A stretch of 64,000 nt of DNA from Paenibacillus_AA sp045062745 (GCF_045062745.1 NZ_JBJGED010000035.1:9903-73902), one strand, 5' to 3'; positions 54,290-63,810 are shown, counted from the first letter of the stretch. Numbers and translations: made by a program. Notes: a model not told the origin generated them from the letters alone.

Positions 54290-55228
54290 ATGGCCAAGTT
54301 GGTACAAAGCATCACGCAATTGATTGGAGATACGCCTCTTGTTAAACTGAATCGGGTTGTCCCGGAGGACAGCGCGGAAATCTACGTGAAGCTCGAGTAT
54401 CAGAATCCGGGCGCTAGCGTCAAGGACCGGATTGCCATCAGCATGATCGAGACGGCGGAGAAGGAAGGCAAGCTGAAACCAGGCGATACGATCATCGAGC
54501 CGACGAGCGGCAACACCGGGATCGGCCTCGCGATGGTCGCGGCGGCCAAAGGCTACAAGGCGATTCTCGTTATGCCGGAGACGATGAGCATCGAGCGCCG
54601 GAACTTGCTTCGCGCGTACGGGGCGCAGCTCATTCTGACCCCGGGACCGGAAGGCATGAAAGGCGCGATCAAGCGGGCGGAAGATCTCGCCGCGGAGAAT
54701 CCTACGTACTTCATCCCGCAGCAGTTCAAGAACCAAGCGAACGTGAAGATCCACCTCGAGACCACCGGTCCGGAAATCGTGGAAGCGATCAAGGGGCATG
54801 ACGGCAAGCTGGACGCATTCGTTGCCGGGATCGGCACAGGCGGCACGATTACGGGTGCAGGCTCCGTGCTGCGTGAGCACTTCCCGGATATCAAGATCTA
54901 TGCGGTCGAGCCATCGGCATCTCCGGTTTTGGCGGGCGGCAAGCCGGGCCCGCACAAGATTCAGGGCATCGGAGCCGGGTTCGTGCCGGATATTCTGGAT
55001 ACCAAGATTTACAACGAGATTATTGCCGTCGATAACGAGGATGCATTCGAGACTTCCCGCCGTGTCGCGAAGGAAGAAGGCATTTTGGGTGGGATCTCCT
55101 CCGGAGCGGCAATCTTCGCTGCGCTGAAGGTGGCGAAGGAGCTGGGCAAAGGCAAGCGCGTCGTCGCGGTTGTTCCGAGCAATGGCGAACGTTACCTCAG
55201 CACGCCGCTGTATCAATTCGACGAATAA
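54290..55228 (+). CDS. cysK: Cysteine synthase A (O-acetylserine sulfhydrylase)
   Basis: CysK makes cysteine from O-acetylserine and sulfide with PLP. The 312-residue protein has QNPGASVKDRIAISMIE with the PLP lysine (about residue 45), PTSGNTGIGLAMVAA, and GIGTGGTITGAG for phosphate binding. GGGAGGG precedes the ATG. It ends before a perfect palindrome that may terminate it. Confidence 0.96.
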   Translation: MAKLVQSITQLIGDTPLVKLNRVVPEDSAEIYVKLEYQNPGASVKDRIAISMIETAEKEGKLKPGDTIIEPTSGNTGIGLAMVAAAKGYKAILVMPETMSIERRNLLRAYGAQLILTPGPEGMKGAIKRAEDLAAENPTYFIPQQFKNQANVKIHLETTGPEIVEAIKGHDGKLDAFVAGIGTGGTITGAGSVLREHFPDIKIYAVEPSASPVLAGGKPGPHKIQGIGAGFVPDILDTKIYNEIIAVDNEDAFETSRRVAKEEGILGGISSGAAIFAALKVAKELGKGKRVVAVVPSNGERYLSTPLYQFDE

Positions 55229-55264
55229 GGCAATATTCGGTATACTAGATAGCAATAGGATGAG

Positions 55265-55292
55265 CGCCCCTCACTGTGAGGGGCGTGTTTGA
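55265..55292 (+). terminator. Palindromic terminator after cysK
   Basis: CGCCCCTCAC and GTGAGGGGCG (55265-55285) are a perfect inverted repeat around one base; the tail is GTTTGATTT. Confidence 0.68.
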
Positions 55293-55391
55293 TTTAGAGA
55301 AGAGGCAAGAGGCGAGCGGCGGGTGCGAGAGCGTGTGCATGTGCATGTGCGTGCGTGGGCGTGTGCCGGAGCCGACAGGAGGAGATTGAAC

Positions 55392-56999
55392 TTGATCATC
55401 ACCGCTTGGGAACAGTGGCAGTCGTGGGCCGGCGCTTACCCGCACCTGCCTTTCATCCGGAGCGTGCCCCTCGAGACGGACGGGCTAGCCACGTGGGAGC
55501 CGGCATGGACGGACGCCGACCCGTGCTCCTTCGTCTTGGAGAGCGGCAAGGGCGGCCGGTATACGATGCTCGGCCTGCGCACCGCCTCGACGATCCAGGG
55601 GAAGGGTCGCCGCGCCTGGGTGACGGAGTTCGAGCCGGCGGAGGCAGGCGAGGCCCGTGGACGGCGGCGCGGAGGCCGCGTGTACGAGCGGGAGGGCAAC
55701 CCCCTCGACGTAGTGCGCGCCTGGCTCGCGCCGTACCGCTCGCCCCGCGTCCCCGGTGCGCCGAAGTTCGTAGGCGGCTGCGTCGGCTACTGGGGCTACG
55801 ATGTCGCCCGTTCGATCGAGCGGCTCCCGCAGCTCGCCCATGATGACGGCAAGCTGCCGGATTATTATTGGATGCGGGTCGACGAGCTGTGGGTCGTCGA
55901 CCGGGAGGCGCAGCGGCTGTATTGCTGCGCGCACATGGCTGTGCCGCCGCTCGACGCGCTAGACGCCGACTCGGCCGGCGCCGCGCTGCGGCGCCTGTAC
56001 GAGCAGGCGGCCGTGTGCACCGAGCGGATGGCCGCGCTATGGCGCGCGCTGGAGGCGGCCGCCGCGCAGGATGACGCGCAGCGGCGCCGCCAGGCCCGCT
56101 ACGCGGAAGCGCTGGCCGATCCGGCGCAGCTGCAAGTCGACGTCGATGCCATGAGCGGCAATCGACGGGCATTCTCCCGGGACGCGTATATCCACGCCGT
56201 CCGGGAAGTGCAGCGCTACATCGGCCAGGGCGATGTATTCCAGGTGAACCTGTCGGTCCGCCAGGAGCGGGACCTGCGGTCGACGCCGGAGGACCTGTAC
56301 GAGTGGCTCCGCCTCGTGAATCCGTCCCCGTACATGGGGCTGCTGCGCTTCCCCGAGCTGGCCATCGTGTCCGGCTCGCCGGAGCTCCTCATCCGTCTCG
56401 TCGACGGCGTCGTGGAGACGCGGCCGATCGCGGGCACGCGGCCGCGCGGCGCCGACGCGACGGAGGACCTGCGGCTAGCGGACGAGCTCGTCGCGAACGA
56501 GAAGGAGCGGGCCGAGCACATCATGCTCGTCGACCTGCTGCGCAACGACCTGGGGCGCATCTCCCGGTACGGCACGGTGCGCGTGGACGAGTTCATGGCC
56601 ATCGAGCACTATTCGCATGTGATGCACATCGTGTCGAATGTGCGCGGTGAGCTGGCCGAAGGCCACGACGCCTTCGCCGCCATCGCGGCGACGTTCCCCG
56701 GCGGGACGATCACGGGCGCGCCGAAGGTGCGTACGATGGAGATCATCGAGGAGCTGGAGCCGGTCCGGCGCGGACCGTATACCGGTTCGATCGGGTGGAT
56801 TGACTATAACGGCAATATGGAATTAAATATAGTTATACGGACGCTTGTCGTCCGGGACGGTATTGGACAAGTTCAAGCCGGAGCGGGGATCGTCATCGAT
56901 TCCGTGCCGGAGCGGGAATATATCGAGTCGCTCAACAAAGCGAAGGCGGTGTGGAGAGCGATCCAGTTTAGCGAGAGCATGATGGAGCAGAGGAGCTGA
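55392..56999 (+). CDS. pabB: Aminodeoxychorismate synthase component I (PabB)
   Basis: PabB aminates chorismate to 4-amino-4-deoxychorismate for folate synthesis. The 535-residue protein has the chorismate-binding C-terminal domain with FQVNLSVRQ, ELLIRLVDGVVETRPIAGTR (PIAGTR, PABA-synthase type), HIMLVDLLRNDLGRI, FPGGTITGAPKVRTMEIIEE and GSIGWIDYNG. The TTG at 55392 with AGGAGGAGATTG upstream is the likely start; the frame continues upstream through a GTGCAT-rich low-complexity tract that is probably not coding. The region around residues 220-250 is unusually alanine and arginine rich. Confidence 0.92.
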   Translation: MIITAWEQWQSWAGAYPHLPFIRSVPLETDGLATWEPAWTDADPCSFVLESGKGGRYTMLGLRTASTIQGKGRRAWVTEFEPAEAGEARGRRRGGRVYEREGNPLDVVRAWLAPYRSPRVPGAPKFVGGCVGYWGYDVARSIERLPQLAHDDGKLPDYYWMRVDELWVVDREAQRLYCCAHMAVPPLDALDADSAGAALRRLYEQAAVCTERMAALWRALEAAAAQDDAQRRRQARYAEALADPAQLQVDVDAMSGNRRAFSRDAYIHAVREVQRYIGQGDVFQVNLSVRQERDLRSTPEDLYEWLRLVNPSPYMGLLRFPELAIVSGSPELLIRLVDGVVETRPIAGTRPRGADATEDLRLADELVANEKERAEHIMLVDLLRNDLGRISRYGTVRVDEFMAIEHYSHVMHIVSNVRGELAEGHDAFAAIAATFPGGTITGAPKVRTMEIIEELEPVRRGPYTGSIGWIDYNGNMELNIVIRTLVVRDGIGQVQAGAGIVIDSVPEREYIESLNKAKAVWRAIQFSESMMEQRS

Positions 57000-57005
57000 G
57001 CGCAG

Positions 57006-57575
57006 ATGATCCTTGTGATCGACAATTATGATTCGTTTACCTATAACTTGGTGCAATATCTAGGCGAGCTGGGCGAGGAAGTGGTCGTCTACCGCAACGA
57101 TCAGATCGACATGGCCGGCATTGAGAAGCTGCAGCCTTCGCATATTTTGATCTCCCCGGGGCCGTGCACGCCGAATGAAGCGGGCGTAAGCCTGGAGCTG
57201 ATTGAGCATTTCAAGGGGAAGATTCCGATTCTGGGCGTCTGCCTGGGCCACCAGTCCATCGGCCAAGTGTTCGGCGGAGACGTCGTGCGCGCGGAGAAGC
57301 TGATGCACGGCAAGACTTCGGACATTTATCATGACGGCCGCGGCATCTTCGAGGGCCTCCCGTCCCCGTACACGGCGACCCGCTATCATTCGTTGATCGT
57401 GCGCCGGGACACGCTGCCGGATTGCCTGGAGATTTCGGCAGAGACCAAGGAAGGCGAGATTATGGGGTTGCGCCACAAGGAGTATCCGATCGAAGGGGTT
57501 CAGTTCCACCCCGAGTCGATCATTACGGATCACGGACACCAGCTGCTGCGCAACTTTCTCGCGATCGGCCGATGA
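57006..57575 (+). CDS. pabA: Aminodeoxychorismate/anthranilate synthase glutamine amidotransferase subunit
   Basis: A 189-residue class I glutaminase that supplies ammonia to PabB and, in B. subtilis, also to TrpE. It has IDNYDSFTYNLVQYL at the N-terminus, the nucleophile motif GVCLGHQSIGQ (Cys about residue 79) and the catalytic GVQFHPESI. It starts six bases after pabB and overlaps pabC by four. Confidence 0.95.
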   Translation: MILVIDNYDSFTYNLVQYLGELGEEVVVYRNDQIDMAGIEKLQPSHILISPGPCTPNEAGVSLELIEHFKGKIPILGVCLGHQSIGQVFGGDVVRAEKLMHGKTSDIYHDGRGIFEGLPSPYTATRYHSLIVRRDTLPDCLEISAETKEGEIMGLRHKEYPIEGVQFHPESIITDHGHQLLRNFLAIGR

Positions 57576-58477
57576 AGCTGCTGCTGAACGGAGTACAGAT
57601 GGAAGGGCAGGAAGCCGTGGTCTCGGTGTACGATCACGGTTTTTTGTATGGGATGGGGCTGTTCGAGACTTTCCGGACATATGGCGGGCGGCCGTTCCTG
57701 CTCGATCGTCACCTGCGGCGGTTGGCGGACGGCTGCCGCGAGCTGGGGATCGCCTATGAGCCGGATGAGGCCGTGATCCGCGGCCAAGTGGCGGAGCTGC
57801 TCGAGGCGAACGGTTTGGAGGAAGCCTACATTCGTTTCTCCGTCTCGGCGGGGGAGGAAGCGCTGGGATTGCCCGCCGGGGCCTACACCCGCCCGAATGT
57901 CGTGATGTATATGAAGGAGCTTCCGGTGCTACCGGCCGGCGCCCGGTTCAAGGGCAAGCCGCTTCAATTGCTTCAAGTCCTGCGCAATACGCCGGAGGGC
58001 GACATCCGATTAAAATCGTTTCACTATATGAATAATATAGGAGCAAAGCGGGAGCTGCTCGGCTATCCTTGGGCACAAGGGGCCGAAGGGCTTTTTTTGG
58101 ATGGCCGGGGTTTCGCCGCGGAAGGGATCGTGAGCAATCTGTTCTTGGTCCGCCATGGCGTCCTCTGCACCCCACACTTGAATACGGGGATCTTGTCGGG
58201 CATTACCCGGGCGTTCGTCATGGAGCTTGCGTCCGGGATCGGGTTGCCCGTAGAGGAAGGCTGGTACCGGTGGGATGACGTGGTCGCGGCGGAAGAAGTA
58301 TTCATAACCAATTCAATCCAAGAGCTGGTCCCGATCGACGTGCGTTATGACCGGACGGGCAAGGCGTTCCCTGTCGGAGAGGGAGCGGGAGAGGAAGAGG
58401 GAGCCGGACCTTGGACGCGCCGATTAATAGAAGCTTATCAGCGTTGCACTGCGGAGAGTGAAGGAGGGTCACGTTAA
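57572..58477 (+). CDS. pabC: Aminodeoxychorismate lyase (PabC)
   Basis: A 301-residue PLP enzyme of fold type IV that releases pyruvate from aminodeoxychorismate to give 4-aminobenzoate. VYDHGFLYGMGLFETFRTYG near residues 17-36, the PLP lysine in RLKSFHYMNNIGAK (about 150) and NLFLVRHGVLCTPHLNTGIL support this; D-amino acid transaminases share the fold, but the operon decides. The ATG overlaps the pabA stop. Confidence 0.92.
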   Translation: MKLLLNGVQMEGQEAVVSVYDHGFLYGMGLFETFRTYGGRPFLLDRHLRRLADGCRELGIAYEPDEAVIRGQVAELLEANGLEEAYIRFSVSAGEEALGLPAGAYTRPNVVMYMKELPVLPAGARFKGKPLQLLQVLRNTPEGDIRLKSFHYMNNIGAKRELLGYPWAQGAEGLFLDGRGFAAEGIVSNLFLVRHGVLCTPHLNTGILSGITRAFVMELASGIGLPVEEGWYRWDDVVAAEEVFITNSIQELVPIDVRYDRTGKAFPVGEGAGEEEGAGPWTRRLIEAYQRCTAESEGGSR

Positions 58478-59385
58478 TGCAACTGCCGCCATTATGGAAA
58501 CCGGAGCAACCGGACTCGAATACGACGTCAAATATGCGAGGAGCGGATTCAACCGGTGTCGTTCCATGCAGGAATTTGTCGCTCGACTTGCGAAGCCGGA
58601 CGCATATCATGGGTATTTTGAACGTGACCCCGGACTCGTTCTCGGACGGGGGCCGCTACACTTCGACTAGAACCGCGGTGGAGCGGGCGATGGAGATGGT
58701 ACGGGAAGGCGCAGATCTCATCGACATCGGCGGGGAGTCGACGCGGCCGGGCGCCGAGCGTGTAACGCTTGAGGAGGAGCTTGCGCGCGTCGTGCCCGTC
58801 GTGAAGGCGCTTGTCGCCGAGGGGCTGCCGGTACCGATCTCCGTCGATACGTACAAGGCCGAGGTCGCCCGCCAAGCGATGGAAGCCGGGGCTCATATCG
58901 TGAACGACATCTGGGGTTTCCAGGGCGATCCGGGGTTGCAGCAAGTGGCGCTGGACTTCGGCTGCCCGGTCATTCTGATGCATAATCGGCGAGAAACGGC
59001 GTATGCCGACTTCATCCCGGACGTGCTCGACGATCTCCGACGGAGCGTGGACATCGCGCTTCAGGCGGGGGTACGGCCGGATCACATCATCCTGGACCCG
59101 GGTCTCGGTTTCGCCAAGACGATGGAGCACAATCTGCACCTGTTCTCGAATTTGCATCGCATCGCCGAGTTAGGGTACCCCGTCCTGCTGGGCGCCTCGC
59201 GGAAGAGCTTCATTCAGAAGACGCTCGGGCGGTCTGCCCAGGAAGTGCTGGAGGGCACGGCGGCCACGACCGCGTTAGGGATCGCCCAAGGTTGTTCGAT
59301 CGTGCGCGTGCACGACGTCGCGGAGATGAAGCGGGTTGCGCTTATGACCGATGCTATTGTGAGAGGCGGGAAGTCGTATGGATAA
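58477..59385 (+). CDS. folP: Dihydropteroate synthase
   Basis: FolP joins 4-aminobenzoate to the pterin pyrophosphate and is the sulfonamide target. The 302-residue TIM barrel has HIMGILNVTPDSFSDGG (about 44-60), IDIGGESTRPGAE, the AHIVNDIWGF loop, DPGLGFAKT and LLGASRKSFI. The ATG shares its first base with the pabC stop region and has GGAGGG upstream. The N-terminal 40 residues are variable. Confidence 0.96.
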   Translation: MQLPPLWKPEQPDSNTTSNMRGADSTGVVPCRNLSLDLRSRTHIMGILNVTPDSFSDGGRYTSTRTAVERAMEMVREGADLIDIGGESTRPGAERVTLEEELARVVPVVKALVAEGLPVPISVDTYKAEVARQAMEAGAHIVNDIWGFQGDPGLQQVALDFGCPVILMHNRRETAYADFIPDVLDDLRRSVDIALQAGVRPDHIILDPGLGFAKTMEHNLHLFSNLHRIAELGYPVLLGASRKSFIQKTLGRSAQEVLEGTAATTALGIAQGCSIVRVHDVAEMKRVALMTDAIVRGGKSYG

Positions 59386-59740
59386 GATCGTGTTGAACGG
59401 GATGCATTTTTACGGCTATCATGGGGTGTTTCCCGAAGAGAATAAGCTGGGGCAGCGGTTCTATACGGATGTCGAGCTCTCTCTGGACCTGTCCCAGGCC
59501 GGGCAGACGGATGACTTGGAAGCGACCGTCAACTATGCGGATGTGTACGAGCGGGTCAAGGCGATCGTCCAAGGTCCGCCGTTCCGCCTGATCGAGGCGC
59601 TGGCCGAAGCCATTGCATCCGATGTGCTGCATCAGTATACTAGGGTAAATGAAGTGGCGGTCCGGCTCACGAAGCCTCATCCGCCGTTTGACACTCATTT
59701 TGAAGGCGTGACGGTGCATATTACGAGAAAGCGGGCATGA
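59378..59740 (+). CDS. folB: Dihydroneopterin aldolase
   Basis: A 120-residue FolB that cleaves dihydroneopterin to the hydroxymethyl pterin. MDKIVLNGMHFYGYHGVFPEE, NYADVYERVKAIV and LIEALAEAIASDVL are conserved family segments including the catalytic Glu and Tyr region. It overlaps folP by eight bases. Confidence 0.95.
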   Translation: MDKIVLNGMHFYGYHGVFPEENKLGQRFYTDVELSLDLSQAGQTDDLEATVNYADVYERVKAIVQGPPFRLIEALAEAIASDVLHQYTRVNEVAVRLTKPHPPFDTHFEGVTVHITRKRA

Positions 59741-59743
59741 GAC

Positions 59744-60292
59744 GTGGACACAACAGGAGAGGCGCATCTGAACTATATTGCCTACATCGGGCTGGGCTCC
59801 AATATCGGGGAGCGGGACCGTCATTTGGCCGAGGCAAAGCGGCTTTTGCTGCAGCAGGCGGACACGGACCTGGCCGGGGAGTCCCCGTTGTATGAAACGG
59901 AGCCGGTGGGCTACGTAGATCAAGCCGCCTTTTTGAACCAAGTCCTTGCCGTCCGCACGGCCCTGCCGCCTCATGAGCTGCACCGACGGATGGCGGCCAT
60001 CGAGCTGCAGCTCGGGCGAACCCGGGATATTCGCTGGGGGCCCCGCACGCTTGATCTGGATCTGCTCCTGGTGTACCCTGCTGATGGCGGAGCTCGTCTC
60101 GAGCTGGAGGCGCCCGAGCTGACGGTCCCTCACCCCCGGATGCGGGAGCGGGCCTTCGTTCTCATTCCTCTGCTGGATGTGATGACTCGCCTGCAGCCGG
60201 ACGAAGCGGTTTCTTATGAGCGGCATCTGGATACACTGGAAGGAAAGGCAGGCGTCCGACCATGGAAAAGAACCAAATCGCCCAACGCGTAA
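59744..60292 (+). CDS. folK: Hydroxymethyldihydropterin pyrophosphokinase
   Basis: A 182-residue FolK that activates the pterin for FolP. YIGLGSNIGERDRHLAEAK, YETEPVGYVDQAAFLNQV, IELQLGRTRDIRWGPRTLDL and VPHPRMRERAFVLIPL are the family motifs with the metal-binding aspartates in LDLDLLL. GTG start, three bases after folB. Its end overlaps the next gene by 31 bases. Confidence 0.95.
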   Translation: MDTTGEAHLNYIAYIGLGSNIGERDRHLAEAKRLLLQQADTDLAGESPLYETEPVGYVDQAAFLNQVLAVRTALPPHELHRRMAAIELQLGRTRDIRWGPRTLDLDLLLVYPADGGARLELEAPELTVPHPRMRERAFVLIPLLDVMTRLQPDEAVSYERHLDTLEGKAGVRPWKRTKSPNA

Positions 60293-60486
60293 GAGCATTT
60301 CGCAAACTCAAAGGCTTGACTCAAGACGAATTGGCTAAGCGTTTGGGCGTGTCCATTGCCATCCTGGGGGCGATTGAACGCGGCAGCCGCAAGGCGGAGC
60401 CTCGCATGCTGGCGCGTATTGCAGAAACCCTGAATATAGATCCGGTTGAATTGAATCCCGTGCTTGAGAAAGGAGAGGATCAATAA
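60262..60486 (+). CDS. yazB: Small XRE-family DNA-binding protein (YazB)
   Basis: A 74-residue helix-turn-helix protein: RVRAFRKLKGLTQDELAKRL, GVSIAILGAIERGSRKAEPR, MLARIAETLNIDPVEL. It is a stand-alone Cro/C1-type domain like B. subtilis YazB, between folK and dusB; its target is unknown. It starts inside the end of folK with GGAAAGG upstream and shares a base with the dusB start. Confidence 0.9.
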   Translation: MEKNQIAQRVRAFRKLKGLTQDELAKRLGVSIAILGAIERGSRKAEPRMLARIAETLNIDPVELNPVLEKGEDQ

Positions 60487-61493
60487 TGTTGCAAATTGGG
60501 AACGTCACGGCCAAGAACAATGTCGTGCTGGCTCCTATGGCCGGCGTGTGCAACCCGGCGTTCCGGCTCATTGCCAAAGAATTCGGCTGCGGCCTCGTGT
60601 GTGCGGAAATGGTGAGCGATAAGGCGATCGTGCACGGCAACGAACGGACCAAGCAGATGCTGTTCGTCGACGAGCGCGAGAAGCCGCTCAGCCTGCAAAT
60701 CTTCGGCGGCGATACCGAGACCCTGGTGGAAGCGGCGAAGGTGGTCGATCAGCAGACGAATGCCGACATTATCGATATTAACATGGGCTGCCCGGTGCCG
60801 AAGATTACGAAGTGCGATGCCGGAGCCCGGTGGCTGCTCGATCCTTCGCGTATCGAGCAGATGGTCACCCAAGTCGTCAAAGCGGTTCGCAAGCCGGTTA
60901 CGGTGAAGATGCGGATCGGCTGGGACGACGATCACGTCTATGCCGTGCAGAACGCCAAGGCTGTGGAGAACGGCGGCGGTTCCGCGGTTAGCGTGCACGG
61001 GCGTACCCGGGTACAGATGTATACGGGGAAGGCGAACTGGGACATCATCCGTGACGTAAAATCCGCCGTGTCGATTCCTGTAATCGGCAATGGGGATGTG
61101 TTCACGCCGGAGGACGCCCGCCGCATGCTCGACCACACCGGCTGCGACGGCGTTATGATCGGCCGCGCCGCGCTCGGCAACCCGTGGATGCTGTACCGGA
61201 CGATCCAATACTTGACGACCGGAGACCTGTTGCCGGAGCCGGACGCGCGGGAGAAGATGAAGATCGCCATCCTGCACCTGGACCGGCTCGTGGAGCTGAA
61301 GGGTGAGCACGTCGCGGTCAAGGAAATGCGCAAGCACATGGCTTGGTACCTGAAGGGCTTGCGCGACTCGGCTCGCGTCAAGGACGTCATCATGGAGCAT
61401 ACCCGCCGGGACCAAATGGTCTATACGCTTCAGGAATTTGTCGAACAAGGAGAGTCCGATTCCGAGACCGATTCCCCGGTTCTGGTTCATTAA
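60486..61493 (+). CDS. dusB: tRNA-dihydrouridine synthase B
   Basis: A 335-residue flavin enzyme that reduces uridine in the tRNA D-loop. LAPMAGVCNPAFRLIAKEFG, the catalytic IDINMGCPVPKITKCDAGA (Cys about residue 101), VKMRIGWDD, VSVHGRTR and GVMIGRAALGNPW are typical. It uses an ATG that shares its first base with the yazB stop; GAAAGGAGAGG lies upstream. Confidence 0.95.
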   Translation: MLQIGNVTAKNNVVLAPMAGVCNPAFRLIAKEFGCGLVCAEMVSDKAIVHGNERTKQMLFVDEREKPLSLQIFGGDTETLVEAAKVVDQQTNADIIDINMGCPVPKITKCDAGARWLLDPSRIEQMVTQVVKAVRKPVTVKMRIGWDDDHVYAVQNAKAVENGGGSAVSVHGRTRVQMYTGKANWDIIRDVKSAVSIPVIGNGDVFTPEDARRMLDHTGCDGVMIGRAALGNPWMLYRTIQYLTTGDLLPEPDAREKMKIAILHLDRLVELKGEHVAVKEMRKHMAWYLKGLRDSARVKDVIMEHTRRDQMVYTLQEFVEQGESDSETDSPVLVH

Positions 61494-61568
61494 TCCGAGT
61501 GCGTCCGATGTCGAATTTGCCGCTTCCGACAAGGCTTCCGGGCATTTGTAAACGGGCGTTGGCTGCGA

Positions 61569-61597
61569 TTGACATTTCCTACGGGGTGGACTATAAT
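61569..61597 (+). promoter_or_regulatory. Sigma-A promoter of greA-lysS
   Basis: Perfect TTGACA (61569-61574) and TATAAT (61592-61597) with a 17-base spacer. The 145-base leader to greA includes a TTAATATATTAA palindrome (61661-61672) and an arm pair TTCATAC (61682-61688)/GTATGAA (61712-61718) around TGGTACCA. Confidence 0.88.
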
Positions 61598-61747
61598 CAT
61601 TCCAATAAGACGACCCCGCTTCCCGCAAACCATCGTTGAAGTCATCGAGGGCAGACATGGTTAATATATTAATTGAGTGAATTCATACGTCTTGGTACCA
61701 CCCGAGTCCGAGTATGAAAATCTTCACATGACGGGAGATTTGTTAAG

Positions 61748-62224
61748 ATGTCCGAGAAGGAAGTCATCCTCACCCAAGAGGGTTTGAAGAAGCTGGAAGA
61801 AGAACTCGAGCACCTGAAGTCCGTGAAGCGCCGCGAAGTGGCCGAGCGGATCAAGGTCGCGATCGGGTATGGAGATATTAGCGAGAACTCGGAATACGAG
61901 GACGCGAAGAACGAGCAAGCTTTCATCGAAGGGCGCATCATCACCCTGGAGAAGATGCTCCGCAACGCACGGATTATTAATAACGACGAGGTCGATACGG
62001 ATACCGTAAGCGTAGGCTCGATCGTCACGTTGGAGGATCTCGAGTTCAACGAGAACGTGGAATACACGATCGTCGGCACGGCCGAGTCCGATCCGCTGTC
62101 GAACAAGATTTCGAATGAGAGCCCCGTAGGGAGAGCGCTGCTGGGCAAGAAAAAAGAATCCGTTGTAGATGTGCAAGTCCCGGCCGGCGTTATCAAATAT
62201 AAGATTATCGATATTAAGAAGTAA
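61748..62224 (+). CDS. greA: Transcription elongation factor GreA
   Basis: GreA rescues backtracked RNA polymerase by stimulating transcript cleavage. The 158-residue protein has the N-terminal coiled coil with VILTQEGLKKLEEELEHLKS and YGDISENSEYEDAKNEQAF (acidic tip) and the C-terminal FKBP-like domain with IVGTAESDPLSNKISNESPV and GRALLGKKK. GGGAG lies upstream. It has its own promoter and terminator. Confidence 0.97.
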   Translation: MSEKEVILTQEGLKKLEEELEHLKSVKRREVAERIKVAIGYGDISENSEYEDAKNEQAFIEGRIITLEKMLRNARIINNDEVDTDTVSVGSIVTLEDLEFNENVEYTIVGTAESDPLSNKISNESPVGRALLGKKKESVVDVQVPAGVIKYKIIDIKK

Positions 62225-62233
62225 TGCCGTTAG

Positions 62234-62260
62234 AAAAAGCTTCCTTCGGGAGCTTTTTTG
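62234..62260 (+). terminator. Intrinsic terminator after greA
   Basis: AAAAAGCTTCC and GGGAGCTTTTTT pair across TTC with one mismatch, giving a terminator with a long T-run. Confidence 0.8.
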
Positions 62261-62307
62261 CGTAAAGGCTCGTATTTTGGGGGAAAATCGGTTAGGAGTG
62301 GAGTAAC

Positions 62308-63810
62308 TTGAGTCAAGAGCTGGAATTGAATGAGAGTGAACTATTGCAGATTCGCCGGAATAAGCTGGACGAGCTGCGGGGGTTGGGGATCGATCCTTTC
62401 GGCGGAAAATATGAGCGGACGCATCATGCCAAGGCCATTCTCTCCGAGTACGACGGTCTGTCAACGGAAGAGCTGGATTCGAAGCATGCGGAGGTGTCCG
62501 TGGCGGGCCGGATCATGACGAAACGTCGGATGGGCAAAGCCAGCTTCGCGCATATTCAGGATTTGTCCGGCCAGATCCAGATCTACGTTCGGGAGGATGC
62601 GGTAGGCGAACTGGCGTACAAGGCGTTCGACATCCTCGATCTGGGCGATATCGTCGGCGTGAAGGGCGTTGTCTTCAAGACGAAGACTGGTGAGACCTCC
62701 ATCAAGGTGCAAGAGCTTGAGGTGTTGTCCAAGTCTCTGTTCCCGCTGCCTGATAAGTTCCATGGCTTGAAGGACGTTGAGGTGCGCTATCGTCAGCGCT
62801 ATGTGGATTTGATCGTGAACCCCGAGGTGCAAGAGACGTTCATTCTGCGTTCGCGGATTATTCAGGCGATGCGCCGTTATTTGGATGCCCATGGGTATCT
62901 CGAGGTGGAGACGCCTACGCTGCACAATGTGGCCGGCGGCGCGGCGGCCCGTCCGTTCATTACGCACCACAATGCGCTCGACATGCGGTTGCATATGCGG
63001 ATCGCGATTGAGCTTCATTTGAAGCGGCTGATCGTCGGCGGGCTGGAGAAGGTGTACGAGATTGGCCGAGTGTACCGCAACGAAGGGGTATCGACACGCC
63101 ATAATCCGGAATTTACGATGATTGAGCTGTATGAGGCGTATGCCGATTACTTGGATATTATGCGGCTCACGGAGAACCTGATTGCCCATCTGGCGCAGGA
63201 GCTGCTGGGCTCGACGGAGATTACGTATCAGGGACAAGCAGTCAGCTTGGCTACTCCCTGGCGCCGGGTGTCGATGGTTGACGCCGTTAAGGAAGCGACG
63301 GGCGTCGACTTCAGCCTCGATATTTCGGACGAGGAAGCGCACCGTTTGGCCAAAGAGCACAAGGTGCCGGTCGAGGCGAACATGACGGCGGGTCACATCC
63401 TGAATGCGTTCTTCGAGCATTTCGTCGAAGCTACGCTCATTCAGCCTACGTTTATTACCGGACATCCGGTGGCGATTTCGCCGCTGGCGAAGAAGAACGA
63501 CCAAGATCCGCGGTTCACGGATCGGTTCGAGCTGTTCATCGTCGGGCGGGAGCATGCCAATGCGTTCACCGAGCTGAACGACCCGATCGACCAGCGGGAG
63601 CGTTTCGAGGCGCAGCTGCTGGAGCGAGAGCAAGGCAACGACGAGGCGCATGAGATGGATGAGGATTTCATTCGCGCGCTCGAGTACGGCATGCCGCCGA
63701 CGGGCGGTTTGGGCATCGGGATCGACCGGTTGGTCATGCTGCTCACCGACTCGCCGTCGATTCGCGATGTGCTGCTGTTCCCGGCTATGCGGGATCGCGG
63801 GGCCGAGTAA
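62308..63810 (+). CDS. lysS: Lysyl-tRNA synthetase, class II
   Basis: A 500-residue class II LysRS. The N-terminal OB fold includes VAGRIMTKRRMGKASFAHIQ; motif 1 and 2 of the catalytic domain appear in VRYRQRYVDLIVNPEVQETF and GRVYRNEGVSTRHNPEFT, and motif 3 in GGLGIGIDRLVMLLT. TTG start with TAGGAGTGGAG upstream. It is the last gene before an rRNA operon, as in B. subtilis. Confidence 0.97.
   Translation: MSQELELNESELLQIRRNKLDELRGLGIDPFGGKYERTHHAKAILSEYDGLSTEELDSKHAEVSVAGRIMTKRRMGKASFAHIQDLSGQIQIYVREDAVGELAYKAFDILDLGDIVGVKGVVFKTKTGETSIKVQELEVLSKSLFPLPDKFHGLKDVEVRYRQRYVDLIVNPEVQETFILRSRIIQAMRRYLDAHGYLEVETPTLHNVAGGAAARPFITHHNALDMRLHMRIAIELHLKRLIVGGLEKVYEIGRVYRNEGVSTRHNPEFTMIELYEAYADYLDIMRLTENLIAHLAQELLGSTEITYQGQAVSLATPWRRVSMVDAVKEATGVDFSLDISDEEAHRLAKEHKVPVEANMTAGHILNAFFEHFVEATLIQPTFITGHPVAISPLAKKNDQDPRFTDRFELFIVGREHANAFTELNDPIDQRERFEAQLLEREQGNDEAHEMDEDFIRALEYGMPPTGGLGIGIDRLVMLLTDSPSIRDVLLFPAMRDRGAE

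Noticed and set aside
55328..55370. Alternating purine-pyrimidine GTGCAT tract before pabB, read as coding in one frame
   Set aside because: It looks like a low-complexity tract upstream of the real TTG start, with no ribosome binding site for the longer frame; too short to claim a Z-DNA or microsatellite function.
61679..61740. T-box-like GGGTGGTACC on the minus strand upstream of greA
   Set aside because: No specifier stem, terminator or suitable downstream gene exists on that strand; TGGTACCA is simply palindromic.
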